A stretch of DNA of 64,000 bases, from positions 1-64,000 of the forward strand of contig CACVBU010000994.1 in the NCBI GenBank assembly GCA_902728285.1, read 5' to 3'. The DNA is from Clytia hemisphaerica. Its lineage: Eukaryota > Cnidaria > Hydrozoa > Leptothecata > Clytiidae. Below, piece after piece: positions 21,329 through 34,284 of this stretch. The notes below the pieces were generated by a model that did no database searches, was not told the origin of the DNA, and saw only the letters and a program-made list of their open reading frames with translations. How positions within the stretch are numbered: the first letter of the stretch is position 1; every line of letters starts with the position of its first letter. A program made the position numbers and the translations under genes.

Positions 21329-23856
21329 GGAATCTTTTGAAATTAGCGTTTTAACGTTTTAACGTTTAATAGTTTGCTGTGTATGCTGAGTAAACTGAGT
21401 GAGTTGAGTAAGTTTATTAGTATGCTGTGTATGCTGAGTAAACTGTGTATGCTAAGTAAGTTGAGATTTTCCAAGTATGCCGAGTACTTCCAAGTATGCC
21501 GAGTATTTCCAATTATGTCTAGCTTTTCGAGTTTCCCTAGTTTACCGATTGATAACTTGATCCTTCCACAAAAAAGAAGGAAGATGGTTCCTGAAAAAAG
21601 GAAAAAAAACGTTATGGTATTGTCTCATTTCACCTAGCCTATACCACACCGTCCCGCCATAGTTTCTAGAGGGGTTGAGACCCCCCCTATAAAAGGTAAC
21701 CCCCGGAATTTTGAATCCCCCCCCTAAAAATATGAATGTCCCAAAATCACTTGAATGCAAGAAAATGTTCAAACAAATCTCTTTTTAGCAGCAGTCATTT
21801 TCTCTTGAAACAAGAAAAGAAAGAAAAAATCAAAAACAGAAAATAACAGAGCAAATAGGAGATAGCTTCCCTCATCTTACCATTACTTTGACATAATATG
21901 CTCTTTTTCAATGGAAAAAATACTAGAGACCACATGAGACAAAATATTTATATTTCATTTCAAATAATCATTTTTGTTGAAAAACCTTGTAGAAACATTG
22001 CTGAAAAGTATTTAAAAAACTTGAACCCCCCCTTGAAAAATTAGCGGAATGAATACCCCCCTTAAAAGACTTTTGGAAATTTTGGAATCCCCCCTAAATC
22101 TAAGGGGGTAGAAACTATGTCCCCCCACAGCTGGGCAATTTTTCAAATTAAAAAAAACCTTTCTGTAATTTGATACCCCATCTCCCTTGTACGAAGAGAA
22201 CAATAGAAATGACGTCATTTAAACAATAAATGTAGGCGCTAAACCCCCTCTCCTCCTTCACTGCGTCCATACTATATGGATGGTCCTGTATTAGTTACTT
22301 TTCAAAATTTTTCCACTCAGGACATTTCTATTCCAACCCCCACTTAGAAAGTCTTGAGAATTTTTCCAACCTCCCGTCTAGGAACCCAAGAGAATAGAAT
22401 AGGTATTTTTCTAACTAAGGTTTTATAGAGCTGATTAATGATCTCCTGTTCAAATTCCAATTTTAAAATTATATTACAGAATAACTTACCTGAATTTCCC
22501 AGGAAATAGGCACCAGTAAGTTCACGTGCCAAATTGGCTTCTGAGCTATCACGAGCTGAAAAAGTAAAGATAAAAAAATTATAAAATACAACATTAAAAC
22601 ATATTTATGATACTGTCGTTGGACAAAACTTTCCCATTTTCAGCCAGACATTCAAATGCAAAAATTCTGAGAATGCTGCGGTACAGCCAAGATAAGCCTA
22701 GCTGGCAACTAACACAAAATTTTGACCCCATGAAAAAAGGTCGAAAAATAATTTTTTTTCTCATAACCATTATGCCAGCTTGGTTCGTTTTTCAACATAT
22801 CAGAACTTTGCATTTTCCGGGCCATATTAACGTTTGAATAAAAAGGCTAAAATCAGTCAATCTAGAGCAAAATTAGAGCTCCTTTTGACAGCTGAAAAAA
22901 AAATAACGTCTAGGGATTGGAAAAATCAAAAAAATTCTAAACAGGTATTAAGCACCCGGGTTAACTTGGATTGAGAATTAAATTGGCTTTGATTGACTGA
23001 CATTCCCTGGCTTCAAGGGCGTTTGAAATTTAGTGCATTTGATTTTTTATTCTGAAAGTGATAGCCGGTTGATTTTAGTAGAACTCAGCTTGGTTTGAGT
23101 TGGAACGCCGAGAGGTAGAAAGAATGATTAACAAAAATTTACTGTATGGATTATTTTTTTGGAGTGTGGACGGTAAACAGAACATCAAAGTCCCATCACC
23201 TAAGTAATATGTTGTTTTTTGGTACTATTGCCCAGACGGTGTCAATCGAACATTTCACCAATTGAACGCAATCCACAGATATGTAAAACACCAAAGGGGG
23301 ATAGTCGCGCTTTTATTGAAAAGTGTCAAGGTTTAAAAGAATTTCCTACCGAAGTCATAATAAAAATATCGTTTACCGCCTACTTTATTTACGAAAACAA
23401 TGAAAATGCTAGATCCTATTCACATCACGAAATTCAAAAAGTCCATATCTAGACCTTTGGGCTTTACAGATCTGTGAGACAATCAAACATAGTTGTATTC
23501 TGTTATATTTGCCCTCATAAACGGTACTTAAAATAAAAATAGCTTTTTTTATGAAAAAACAACAGAAAAAGTGCGTCTCTATCGGACGCTACCCTGCCTT
23601 TCTAGAATTTGGCCACCGGCTGATGCATCATATTTTCTGCTGATTTTCCGGTGCGGAGAAGCATAAAACCAGACCTGATCAATCGAACTAATCGAACGAT
23701 TAAAGTTCGATTAACAAACTTAATCGAACCTAATCGAACACTCACAATTGGGGCCGTCCACATAGTACTTACACACTAAAGTGGGGAGGGGGGTGTCTTC
23801 TCAAAAGCGTATGCTTGCGTACAGCAGAGGGAGAGGGGAGAAAATATAAGTAGTAC
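21329..23856. other. Non-coding region with G/C-run repeat fragments
   Basis: 21,375-21,520 is a degenerate tandem repeat of TATGCTGAGTAAACTG and CCAAGTATGCCGAGTA words. 21,655-22,393 contains C-run fragments of the G-run MITE family, with a right end near 22,370-22,393 (CTAGGAACCCAAGAG). 22,166-22,288 and 23,752-23,850 are partial GTACGTACGC MITEs. 23,660-23,745 has scattered TCGAAC words. I see no coding region. Confidence 0.5.
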
Positions 23857-24349
23857 CAGGCGGTGTCAACCAAACCCTATCAAACCGATTTTCGTAATCG
23901 AACCATCAAACTTTATCGAACAAAATCGAACGATAGCTGTTCGATTATCGAACCTGATGGAACAGCTATCGAACTTTACGAAAATTTCTGGATAACTTCG
24001 ATTTAGTTCGATGACTGTTCTTCGTTCGATTGATGTTCGATGAGTTCCGTAAGGCAAATCGTAAAAGAGCTTGTAAAGCTTGTCCCATCCCGCCCGATGG
24101 GATATATGTTAATAGCCTATGAATAAAAAATTGGACGGCAAGGTATAAAGGGCGAAGGTATAAATCGAACTAATCGAACTCCGATCGAACTGATCGAACC
24201 TCAATCGAATTCGTCGAACTTAAATCGAATTTTATCGGACTATCATCGAACTTTACGAAAATTTCCCGGTTCAATAGATGTTCGATTGGGTTCGGTAATC
24301 GAACACCTATCGTTCGATTTAGTTCGATGAAATTGATTGACACCGCCTG
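23857..24349. mobile_element. hAT-like MITE made of TCGAAC words, 493 bp
   Basis: The terminal inverted repeats are CAGGCGGTGTCAA at the left and the mirror TTGACACCGCCTG at the right. The flanks are AGTAGTAC and GGTAGTAC, an 8 bp target duplication with one mismatch, as for hAT elements. The interior is a dense degenerate array of ATCGAAC and GTTCGAT words in both orientations. It is non-coding. Confidence 0.8.
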
Positions 24350-25693
24350 GGTAGTACGCAGAAAAAAAATTTTGACAGCATTATTTTGAAAAACAGGAAT
24401 CTTTCGAAATGCCCGCCTGCATGTATTTCTAACACCTGGGATGCGAAAAGAACAATTGTTTGATGACCGAAAGCAATTTCTGTGACACTGTCTGGATATC
24501 TTGAGTCAAAAAGCTAGAAAAATGTTGAACATTGCAGGATTGTGTAGACCTAAGTAAGCGGCCAGGAGATATGTCGAGTACAGGAAAGCTTAAAAAAATA
24601 GATTAGACTTTTCCCAAAAGTGTATAAATAAAAAGTCAAAAAATTTACCTTTGAATGATCTGTTTTCAATGCTCTTTAACCTTTAGAAGCCGCTGGTTTT
24701 AAGTAGTTTAGTACCCTGCGCCGCTCCCTGTTTTGCAAAATTATACGTTCTACGCAATTGTGCATAACTTTTGATCTAGAAAAGATTAGATCAAAAGTGA
24801 GCCCATTTTGGAAAGGTAATACACCCTTCTTTCCAATAAAAAAAGAATGAAACCCTTAGAGTTAACCAAACAAATATCAGAAAATTGTGAAAATGACTAA
24901 AAAAATTACAATTTTTTTCTTTTTCATATTTTTTTGAAATTTTTGAAAAAAAAAAAAAAAAAAGGTGGAAAGTCATTACTGAACAATTCCAATTATATTT
25001 TCTTATTTTATAGGTTACTATGGATCAACTTGGTAAAAAATATGACCCAATTCTTCATATTTGTCTCAATATTTCCAAATCTGCAAAGCATTCTTTTTAC
25101 GAAAAATTGAAAAAAAAAGGCCAAAATCTATTGAAGAATTATTTTTAGTAATTTTCATACCCAGTCCTAAAACATGGGTAAATTGATCCAAACTTTCAAT
25201 ACAAACTGTTTTCATAGCAAGAATATGAGCATGAATAGATTATAAAGAATGCAACTGACTTACTAGCTCCATGGAAAATCACCCTAGCCAACCACCGGAA
25301 AGAATTGGCGGACAACCAATACCGTAACTTTCTGATAACTTCATTTGCAACAGCTATTGTCATTTATATATTTTATTTTTGCTTTTGATTTTGCTGCTAA
25401 AAGAATAAACAGTATAACAGTATAGAAATGAAAATGAATGATTTCCTCAAAAAATTCACTCAAAAACTACAAACTACAGTAGCACTACGTAGTGCTAGTA
25501 CTTGGCGAGCCGGATGATTTTGATGTTTGAAAAAGCTTCAAAAATAGGGTCAGTCTAAGACTAAGTTTACAGATCTTTGTTATTGAAAAGAACCAAAGGC
25601 TGAAAAAAGGATACATAGAGACAACAGTAAAGCAGCAAATGTTTTCTTTCTAAACGATCAAAAATAAAATGGATAAACTAGAAATAAAATGAC

Positions 25694-28249
25694 CTATTCC
25701 TCTTGAAGTTCATTTGCTTCTTCATCTGGAATGTTATAGTGCAAAGTAGTATGATATCTTTCAAAACAATCAATGAGACACAAACTAACAGAGCAGTCAG
25801 GGCACCAGTATCTGGAATCCTTTCTTTTCTTTTGGGATCAACAGACAACACACGGACCTTGTGCACTTTTCTTTCCCAGTGTGCTGGGTCTTGGTCTCAC
25901 AAAATGACGCTCGATCAGCCGTAGAGGGTTATCAACTTTGGTTTTTGGCCCAGTTTGCGGTGAAGAGATACCAAAAGAGTGTTGGGTAATGAGACTTGAA
26001 ATCAATTTTCTGCGATATGTCAGGTGATCAACTTTATTTCCAGGGTTTAGATGTTTCCATACGACGAATGAATTATACACAGTAATATCTAGAAAAAGTT
26101 CTGCAAGCTTACGAAACCATTTGATGCCTCTTTTTTGGGAGCTGTATGGGATGAGGACACGACTCAAAGTATCTACACCACCCATGGTCTTGTTATAGTC
26201 AACAATCACATCTGGTTTCAAGACAGCAGCACCAGTTTGACGATTGACCTTGCCAGAATCCTTGAGTGAACCGGTGTGTATCGTTGATAGCATGGAGACA
26301 ATTTTTTCTTTTTTGGTTTTTGTTACGTCGTTCCATCTGAGTACCATAACATCCTTATTGAAAGCTTTTTTTGGTTCATCACCTTTGATTGGTTTCCACG
26401 TCCAAAAGTCACCTGGTAAACCCTTTTTATTTTTGAGTGTTCCGATACAATCAGTTTTTTGATGAAATAATTCCTGAGCAAGTTCGGGTGCGCTGTAGTA
26501 ATTATCTAGGGTTATCCAATAACCAAGATTTAAAAATTGATCTCCTAAAGACAAAACTATCTTTGAAGCTGTAGTATATTCATCCCATTTTTTCAGTAGA
26601 GTTACATTGTTAGGAGCTGGGTAGTCAGTGCTTTGTCCTGTGTAAATAATAAATGAGCTCAAATAAGCAGTGGAGCTTTCACAAAGCATATACAGTTTTA
26701 CCCCATACCGTTCGCGTTTTGTTGGAATGTAGATACGAAAGCTGAGACGACCCTTCCATAATGACAGATACTCGTCAACGGCAATGTTTTCATAATGGAT
26801 ATAATTGTCCCTAAATTTTCTAGAAATGTCACTAATAAAAGTTCTCAGCTTTTTCAAAGAGTCATCTGGATCAAATTCAGTTGGACTAGAAAAATGAATC
26901 ATGGTACGCAGAGCTTTGAATCTGGTACGAGGCATAAGTTGGCTGAAAATTGGGGTTGAGCATAGATGATCATTTGTCCAGTAAAGGTTAATTTCAGGTT
27001 TACTGACTATGCCCATCAAAAGCAACACAACATGATATATCCACATCTCGTCGCGATTAGTGGGCTTCCAATCTTTGAAAATACTTTTCTTTGTCACTGC
27101 AAGACGAACGCGTAACGATTGACTCTGGAGAAATATATCAGCATATTCATTGGTGTACTGAACAATCTTATCCATCAATTCATCAGAAAAGAAAGTTTTA
27201 AAGACCTTCAAAATATCAGTCGGGTCATCGGGAATGTTTTTTACCCCAGGCTGTCCTAAAAATTCAAAACGTCGCTTTTCCGTTCGCGCTTTACCAGACC
27301 AAGGATCGTCTTTCTTCTTTTCTCCATTGTTTTCTGCACTTGTGTCCTTATTACCCTCTTGCATGCCTCTGCCCATACGCATGCGTCCACGTCCGCTTTG
27401 TTTTCCTTGTCCTCGTACACTTCCACGACCTTGCCCACGTCCACGACCTTGCCCACGTCCACGACCTTGTCCACGTCCTTTTCCTCGGCCACGTCCTCTT
27501 GATGACGTTGCGCTCTTCATCTCTGGTTCTGTTTCTTCATCACTTGTATCTGCCATCATTGCTAGGGTTACAGCACTACCAGGACTTTTTCGGGTTCTTT
27601 TCGATATGGGTGAGTTTGCATCTGTATCGTCAATCTCTTGCTTTGGAGCTCTACATTCTTGCGTTGAAATGAGTCTATCAAATTTTGAACCAAAATCTTC
27701 CTCTGTCTCAAAGTCAATAGTGTCTCGACCCTCCCCAAGAATAGTAGTATCCTTATCAGATTGATCATCAGCATCAACAGACACAAAAATTTGAATTTCG
27801 GTCATCTCTTCATCAATGTTGTGCACATCATCAATGTTACCTCGCTGTTCGTCAGCGTCAATGACATCCGCCTCTGCGGCTGCTGCTTTGGAACAGCAAG
27901 GCTCGTCGTTGTTGTCATTATCGTCTTTATTGCCAGCTATTCGAGCATCAACCATGCTTGCAAAACTTGGTGATCCATCATCCAACACATTTTCAGAATC
28001 TAAAATAACATTATTTTCTGTTCAACTTGATCTTCCAAAGAAAGAAACTTTCTCGCTCAAGAAAGCGCGGAAACAGCATAAAAAAACAAAAAAAGTCTGT
28101 AGGATTTAGAAAAATATACCTGAATCTGAGTCCTCATCACTTTCAGAAAACTCTTCATCAAAATCTGACTCAAAATCAGATGGTATGTCATCAAGCAAAT
28201 CCAAAATTTGATCATCAGTTATCTCTTTACCTTCATACCGACCCGCCAT
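25694..28249 (-). pseudogene. piggyBac transposase, two exons, one in-frame TGA
   Basis: Exon 1 (28,249-28,120) starts AAG-ATG-GCG and encodes an acidic MAGRYEGKEITDDQILDLL segment. The donor is TCAG|GTATAT and the acceptor TTTTAG at 28,001-28,000; the joined codon keeps frame. Exon 2 has an acidic region, a GRGRGQ repeat (27,400-27,510) and the DDE domain. Catalytic Asp lie in IAVDEYLSLWKGR, ITLDNYYSAPELAQ and NKTMGGVDTLSR. A TGA at 25,838-25,840 follows CVVC. The same frame then continues 47 codons (YWCPDCSVSLCLIDCFERYH) to TAG at 25,694, completing the Cys-rich zinc module. Full length with the TGA read would be about 811 residues. Confidence 0.88.
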
Positions 28250-28446
28250 CTTGATTTTTTTCTCCGAATCGAAAGTGGTTTTGAGCTATGTTTTGTTTAT
28301 GCCGTTACCCAAGATGCATTGCGAATTGAAGTAGGCAAAGTATATATTTTCTGAAAGCTGAGCGCTTCTAGATAACATAAAAACCAATACTTTTATATGT
28401 GCGCGCCGCTAGTAGCCGCGAGCGGCGTTTAAAGCCGCCTACCTCA

Positions 28447-28513
28447 AAAAACGTATATATACGTGTTCTGGCTATAGGCAAACCGTATATATACGTGTTC
28501 TGGCTTCTAAAGG
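28447..28513. repeat. piggyBac right-end subterminal direct repeats
   Basis: CGTATATATACGTGTTCTGG occurs twice (from about 28,447 and 28,484), each containing the palindrome CGTATATATACG. Their place next to the terminal repeat suggests transposase-binding sites. No equivalent pair is seen at the left end. Confidence 0.65.
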
Positions 28514-31500
28514 TTTAAATTGTATCACTATTTAACAAATTGTATCAGTATTTAACAACTTCTTCAATGTATTGATAAGAGGAATCGCTTTTTGACGAAT
28601 CTTCTGAAACTACATGTGACTTGACTATATATTGGTAAGTTAACGTTTGCAGCTTCGACTTGTCGACTTGTCTAAGGGCTGATTCTCTGAGTTTTTCTCT
28701 CTTTCTGGCTAAAATTTCGATTCGGGTGTATCTATGACAACGAGAACCAAATCAATGGGTCTTGGCTTTTTCATATAGGTTTTCAAAATTAAGAGGTTAT
28801 TATACAATATAAATCAATGAGATATAAATAAGAGTTTTCAGTTTTGGGCGCAATTTAATCTTGAACAATACTGTTTTTAAAAGCCATTTATCAAAGGAAG
28901 TTTATTATCTAACTACTAAAGGTTCATTATATCTATTGAACATTTGGTACTCTTTTAATTTAATTAAATAGGTCTTTTATATCCTATAGGTTCCATTTAA
29001 CTCTATAGTTCTATTATCTATTTAAAACATTGTTTGCTCGTTACGTCAAAAAGAGATCTGGAAAGTTGGTCTGTAAAATCTTATCAGCAACGAAATGCTA
29101 CCAAATTACCTTTAAATCGTTATTGCATGGATAATATCAAAGTCTCTCGGAAAATTTCGCTTTCAACAAAAAGTAGTGTATAGTATAATAAGAATCGTAA
29201 CAATTTGCAAAGGTTTTATCGGCTCCAAACAATGGAATTGTTATTCTATAAAGGCTTACGTCAGTAGAAAAATGAAATTTTAGTCCGATTTAGTGAACTT
29301 TGAGCGCCAAAACTTCTCATCTATTAAGACTTTTCTATGCGAATTATTGAAAACACATTACAAAACATGGGTTTAAGATAATGTCAAATTTTCAATGCCC
29401 AATTAGAAAAATTACTCATGCAATTCAAAAATTCACTTAAAAATTTGAGAATTCTTGCATTTTTCCACAAATTAGTAAATATGTTTTAATAATTACCTTG
29501 ATCATATATACATCAAAAAACGCGAAATTTAATGGAGACTTCAAATATGTACTTTGTTTTGCCAAGATCGAATATTAGAATAATTTTATTTACGATTTAA
29601 AAATCTATATAAAAAGTCTTTTTCAAACATGTGTGTTCGCCCTTAAATACACCGAGCAGCTTTGTTTCCAGTCTTTTTTGACGAACCGAGTCGAGAACAA
29701 GCGGAAAGAGGCTTAGTCGGAAGTTGCTATTAGAGCGCGAAGAACACAAAAATACTAGTCTTTTATGAAGCGCCGGTTCTCTAAAAAAGGACAGACAGAC
29801 ACACGGAAGGAAGGACGGAAGGACGGACAGAGTTGCAAATGAAAGGCCCTATCGCTAGCGCTGGGCCAATAATGTTGATATACTGCAATTGATAGCTTGA
29901 CCCTAGGCCAAAAAATAGATTTGTTTCCAGAAAAGCAGGCAATGAAAAAAAAAGAACTCAACAGGTCGGCCGCAAAAATGGCCGAGGAAATGAAGGTCTT
30001 TAAAACAATTATTCACCAAAATAATACTTCTAGTAGTTGAACAGCACCTCCATCGTAACAGTGACCGGAGACTTCCACTAAATCCATCAAATATTCACTT
30101 GATTATGGTGGATGAGGAACTTCAGTTAATTAAAAAAATCAACTCCATTTTCCGCCATTTTCTCTGTTTGAAACTTTCAAAGAAAATACAAAACACAGAC
30201 CGCAACCAGAACACAGTAGTGAGGTTGAGGCCGTCAAGCAAAGCAGGGGTGCCCGCTGTATTTTGAGTAACTGGAACAATTACGGAACTATAGGAATAGA
30301 AAAAAAATCTGACCCGGCCTTTTTAGCGCTGAGAGTTAATTGGAGAACTGATACAAAATAAGTATTCAAAATCTCACTGCTAACTTGTGCGAAACGCATG
30401 CTCCACATCGGCTGTACTGGTTGTAGCAGTTTTAATACTGCTCAAATTCGCTAATTCATGATCAAAAATGTCCATAAAGATCATTTCTCATGCCCCGACC
30501 TAAACTTTCTTTCTAATCCGCTCATATATTTTCCTATTGTTATTCAGCCGGCATTTTAGTGTACTTTGTGCAAAGCGTAATTTTCGACTTTAAGTCGTCT
30601 TGCTTTTATTCCTTTTATGGAAATCATTGGATCATTGGTCTTGAAAACATTACATTTTATAACCGCCATTGATAACTGTTTGTCATTTTTGTGTTATAAC
30701 TGTTTGATTTTCAAGACTTATACTATCTCATTCTTTTTCCTGGTCCAGTTGTTGTTATTACGTTGAGTTCGGAAGAATCCGATGCAGCAGAAGGCGATGT
30801 TCATGGTTAAGTCAAAACCGAAGCTAAAGGTAAAGATGGGGAAATCTTCCTCCGTCGATATGCCTAGTATTCGGTGGGGGTACAGGTTTGGAGAGTGTCG
30901 GGTATCTGCATCAGATTGGACCTCCGAAAACCGACCCTTAAAGAGACTAAATCTTTGCGCAAAAAAGTTGCCTTTAGAGAGATTATTTCGACTTTTTATT
31001 GCGTTTTGTTACTCTTAGAGGTCAAAACCGACCCTTACTGTCTGCCTACATACCCAGTCAGCACTATATTTATTAAGTAAAATTATGATAGAAATCATAA
31101 AAAGATATTTTCTACCTTAAAAAAATAAATTTTGGCGGATTTTGCCAAAATCTGCCAAATTAAGTTCCTACCAAGTATAATTTTTCCAGCCATTCGCCAA
31201 ATTAAATCCCCTCCGAAATTTCTTCCCTTCAGGTATTCCAATCAAAAGTTTCAGGTTATCCAGCTCTCTTTTGTTGAACTGCTTCCTTCTCATATTATGT
31301 TCCCGTTTTGCGTAGATCCAATGTTTATTTCAAACACCATTAACCGTATTCGTACTAGGGGGGAAACTAATGTTAATAGCTCCTGAAATAATAGAGCTTT
31401 TGGCATGAAATTTTATGTTAATTCCTAACTATTATTCAGCTTTAAAAAATAAATTACACTTAAAGATTTTCAAAATCAAAATTTTTTTTATCAAAAGTTA

Positions 31501-32239
31501 CCTTGTAACAAGGATCATTTGCCAAATTTCATCCAAAAATACCTACTAGATCCAAAGTCAAGGGGTGGTACAGGAAGAGTTTAAACCCTAGTTTTGAACC
31601 GCCCTAAAAAGCCTAGTACGAATTGGATTTAAGGGAAAACACGTAAATTTTTTGGCGTACGCTCTCTAATATGTTTTTTATTATATCATGTCAATAGGGA
31701 ATATATGTTTCAATTTCACAGGGGGGATTAGACACCATTTAAGTTCAGGCTCTCCAGATTTCTGCAAAGTTCGTCTTTTATCTATTTGGCACGGCCGTTC
31801 AAAGAGCGCCCTAACCCAAACATACATATTTAGTGAAGAACCTAAAAGCATCTCTTTCTGCTTATACTGCCTCACACTGCACCTTCTTCTCACAGACCCA
31901 CTGGGAACCCTTCCCACTGGAAAAATTGGCCAAAATATCATCCCTGGTGGAAAATTATACAAATTATACAAATTTTTGTCCCCGCTAAAAACAATCAGAT
32001 AAGCAAATCCTCACTGCAAAGTATTGTGCTGTTTTTCCATACCCACCGAATTTTCCGGCTAGAAAACAATGGAATTCAAACCCTCCCAGCCATAAAGAAA
32101 CATGGGAATATCCACCCCCATCGAATTTCGGTCCGCTATTTCTACCCTCACTGGCTGATAAAATCCCACTGGGTCTTTGAGAAGGGGGTGTTACACTGTT
32201 TGTGTGAATCAGCATGTCCTATTGTCAGCACGTCTTTTT
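28514..32239. other. Non-coding A+T-rich region
   Basis: No convincing gene is seen. 29,790-29,835 has a GGAAGGACGGA short-word run, echoed near 37,645-37,670. 30,765-30,870 has an open acidic segment (SSEESDAAEGDVHG) that may be a transposase-gene remnant. 31,127-31,226 contains GCCAAATTAA words that look like a decayed TTCGCG fold-back repeat. 31,690-32,240 may be the 5' part of the following MULE, but I cannot assign it. Confidence 0.4.
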
Positions 32240-33173
32240 ATCGTTTCAGAATAAACTATCATGATGGCCTTCCATATCTTGTAAGAAAAAAATCACTATC
32301 AGTTCTTGAGATTTTGAACATATGCTATGAACCAATACCAGAACACACCATCCGTAAAGTGCCATCTCGTTGTCAGCAAAACGCCATTTTTATCATCGAC
32401 ATGAGTAATATGCATAGAACTGACATTTTGGCTGACGATAACGGTTTCATACCGTAACCATGGAACAAGCTACAGCCTGGTGACTGTGCGTTGTCAACCT
32501 CTCAATGATGAGAATGTAATCGTAAAGCCTCTGAAGAGGTCTAAGCTATCTTTGGATAGAAAACTGGAGGACAATCAGTTCATCATCACCAAAACTTTTT
32601 ACAGCAACCAGTCGTATTCGGGCTTCACAAGGCAAATGATAAGATGTTGTGCCAAAGGCAGAACTGTGCCATTACACGCCTTGCAATACAAATTTGCACA
32701 CAGATCGCAGACCAATTTTGAGATTAATCTCCACAAAAACGCAACGAAAAATCCCGAACCGTTTTGCACGAAAATCAAGCACCTTGACTGAAAAAACTTG
32801 TAATGCGGTCTCCAATACACGCAAAGGGCCTACAGAGCTTCACGGTAACTTGTTTGAAGAGGCTGGAGGGTTGTTTCAATTTGAAAGTGTGTCATCCTTC
32901 CCATCGATCAGGCAATTCAAATATTAAAGGACACTCCTTCGAAAAGCTCAAGAAAGTGAGAACAACGACATGGCTGCAGATTTTGTCCAATATGGTTTGC
33001 AAAACAATTATCAATTGAGTGATATCGTTTCGCTTTGCACGGATCCAAGCGAGTTCTCAGTTTTATCTATCGACACGACTTACAACGTATGCGAAGACCT
33101 TTATGTTACGCCGTTGACATATAAACATCAAAACATTTTTGATAAAAAGACAGGTAAATATTTTGTTCCTTGA
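32240..33173 (+). pseudogene. MULE-type transposase fragment
   Basis: Plus-strand pieces in several frames show an N-terminal part (YHDGLPYLVRKKSLSVLEIL, then FIIDMSNMHRTDILADDNG) and the start of a Mutator-like DDE domain: FSVLSIDTTYNVCEDLYVTP with the first catalytic Asp. It stops at 33,173 after DKKTGKYFVP, before the second Asp and the Glu. At least three frame changes and stops occur between 32,457 and 32,970. The similarity to cnidarian-type MULE proteins is from memory. Confidence 0.6.
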
Positions 33174-34284
33174 ATATGGTTATGGGAGGGGGATTTTCAC
33201 GGATATTAAATTTTCGGTTACATGGGGCTGAGCACGGCCACGAAAATTTCGTGAGGAATAACAAAGTTTTAAGATATTTTCATGCTTTTTGCTACCAAAC
33301 TTTGTACATGTTTTTCTTTTAATAAGCAAGTGTATGCCCCTTAGTCATGCTCGTGTATGCTTAAGCTTTCAAATCATCCAGGCATAGCATACATTTTGAA
33401 TTGAAGCTTTGGAAGCTTTAGAAGCAGAAATCTGAAAATTTAAAACTTAAGAACACTTCTTTTAAAAACACAGCATCCTGTATGTATATGTACAAAGCTA
33501 CTGTAAAAAGAACAATATATGTACAAGAAAAAGCAAGTGTATGTACAAGATAAAAATATACCTATCCTGCCAACCTTTTTTGTATGTCCCAGACAAAGAA
33601 AGAAAGTTTGTATGTCATACTGGAGATTTAACCCAGTTTAAAAGGTTCAGTTCAAACACTACAGTAGCTGTTGAGGCCTGTTTAAAGACTTACTAATGAA
33701 AACACGACTTTAACTGAATTCAAACGTATAATCTATGAATGTCAAAAAATACTACAGTACTGCAACACAAATGTTGAATGATAGACAGTAGCTGAAAATA
33801 AAGCAGAACAAACCTTTGATGGTAGTTTTTGCTCTCCTTCCTTGTTGATTTTAGTTAATTGAATTCTTTATTTCACTTCACGCGGAAAAAATTAGCATGG
33901 CCCTTTTTCAACTGGTTGTATTTGTACTGTTGCTTTCATTTCCCTCGGGATTTTCGCAAAAACCCCAATTTTAATCTTTTTCGCCAGTACTAAATCTCGT
34001 AAAAATGGCCAAAATTCGTGAAAATCGCGAACATTCGTCAGCAAGCACAAGGGCCAAAATAAATGTTCCTCGTGTGATCATTTTAAATTTAAATGTCTTT
34101 ATTGTTTATAGAAAATCATCGCCTTCAAATACTTTGGTACAACTTTGGTTAGTCTCGAGCCTAAAACGAGTGGCGTCCTTGCCGTTGGTTCTGACCGGGA
34201 TAAGGCCATGAATACCGGCTTTACGGCATCATTCCCTCCGGGGAGACTTTTGGCGTGTTTATTGAACAGTAAGATGCCGTACTA
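33174..34284. other. Non-coding stretch
   Basis: A+T-rich. Around 33,480-33,560 the words TGTATGTACAAG recur. No gene is seen. Confidence 0.4.

Larger units (their letters stand above)
24680..28513 (-). mobile_element. piggyBac-family DNA transposon, nearly complete
   Basis: The ends are CCTTTAGAAGCC (24,680) and its mirror GGCTTCTAAAGG (ending 28,513). Both are flanked by TTTAA (24,675-24,679 and 28,514-28,518), containing the TTAA target of piggyBac. Total length is 3,834 bp. The right end carries two direct copies of CGTATATATACGTGTTCTGG just inside the repeat. The transposase gene lies on the minus strand. 24,730-25,690 between the left end and the gene is A+T-rich and non-coding, with a long poly-A near 24,940. 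Confidence 0.88.

Noticed and set aside
27234..27764. Long plus-strand ORF rich in Pro-Arg
   Set aside because: It is the antisense of the piggyBac GRGRGQ repeat region and has no independent support.
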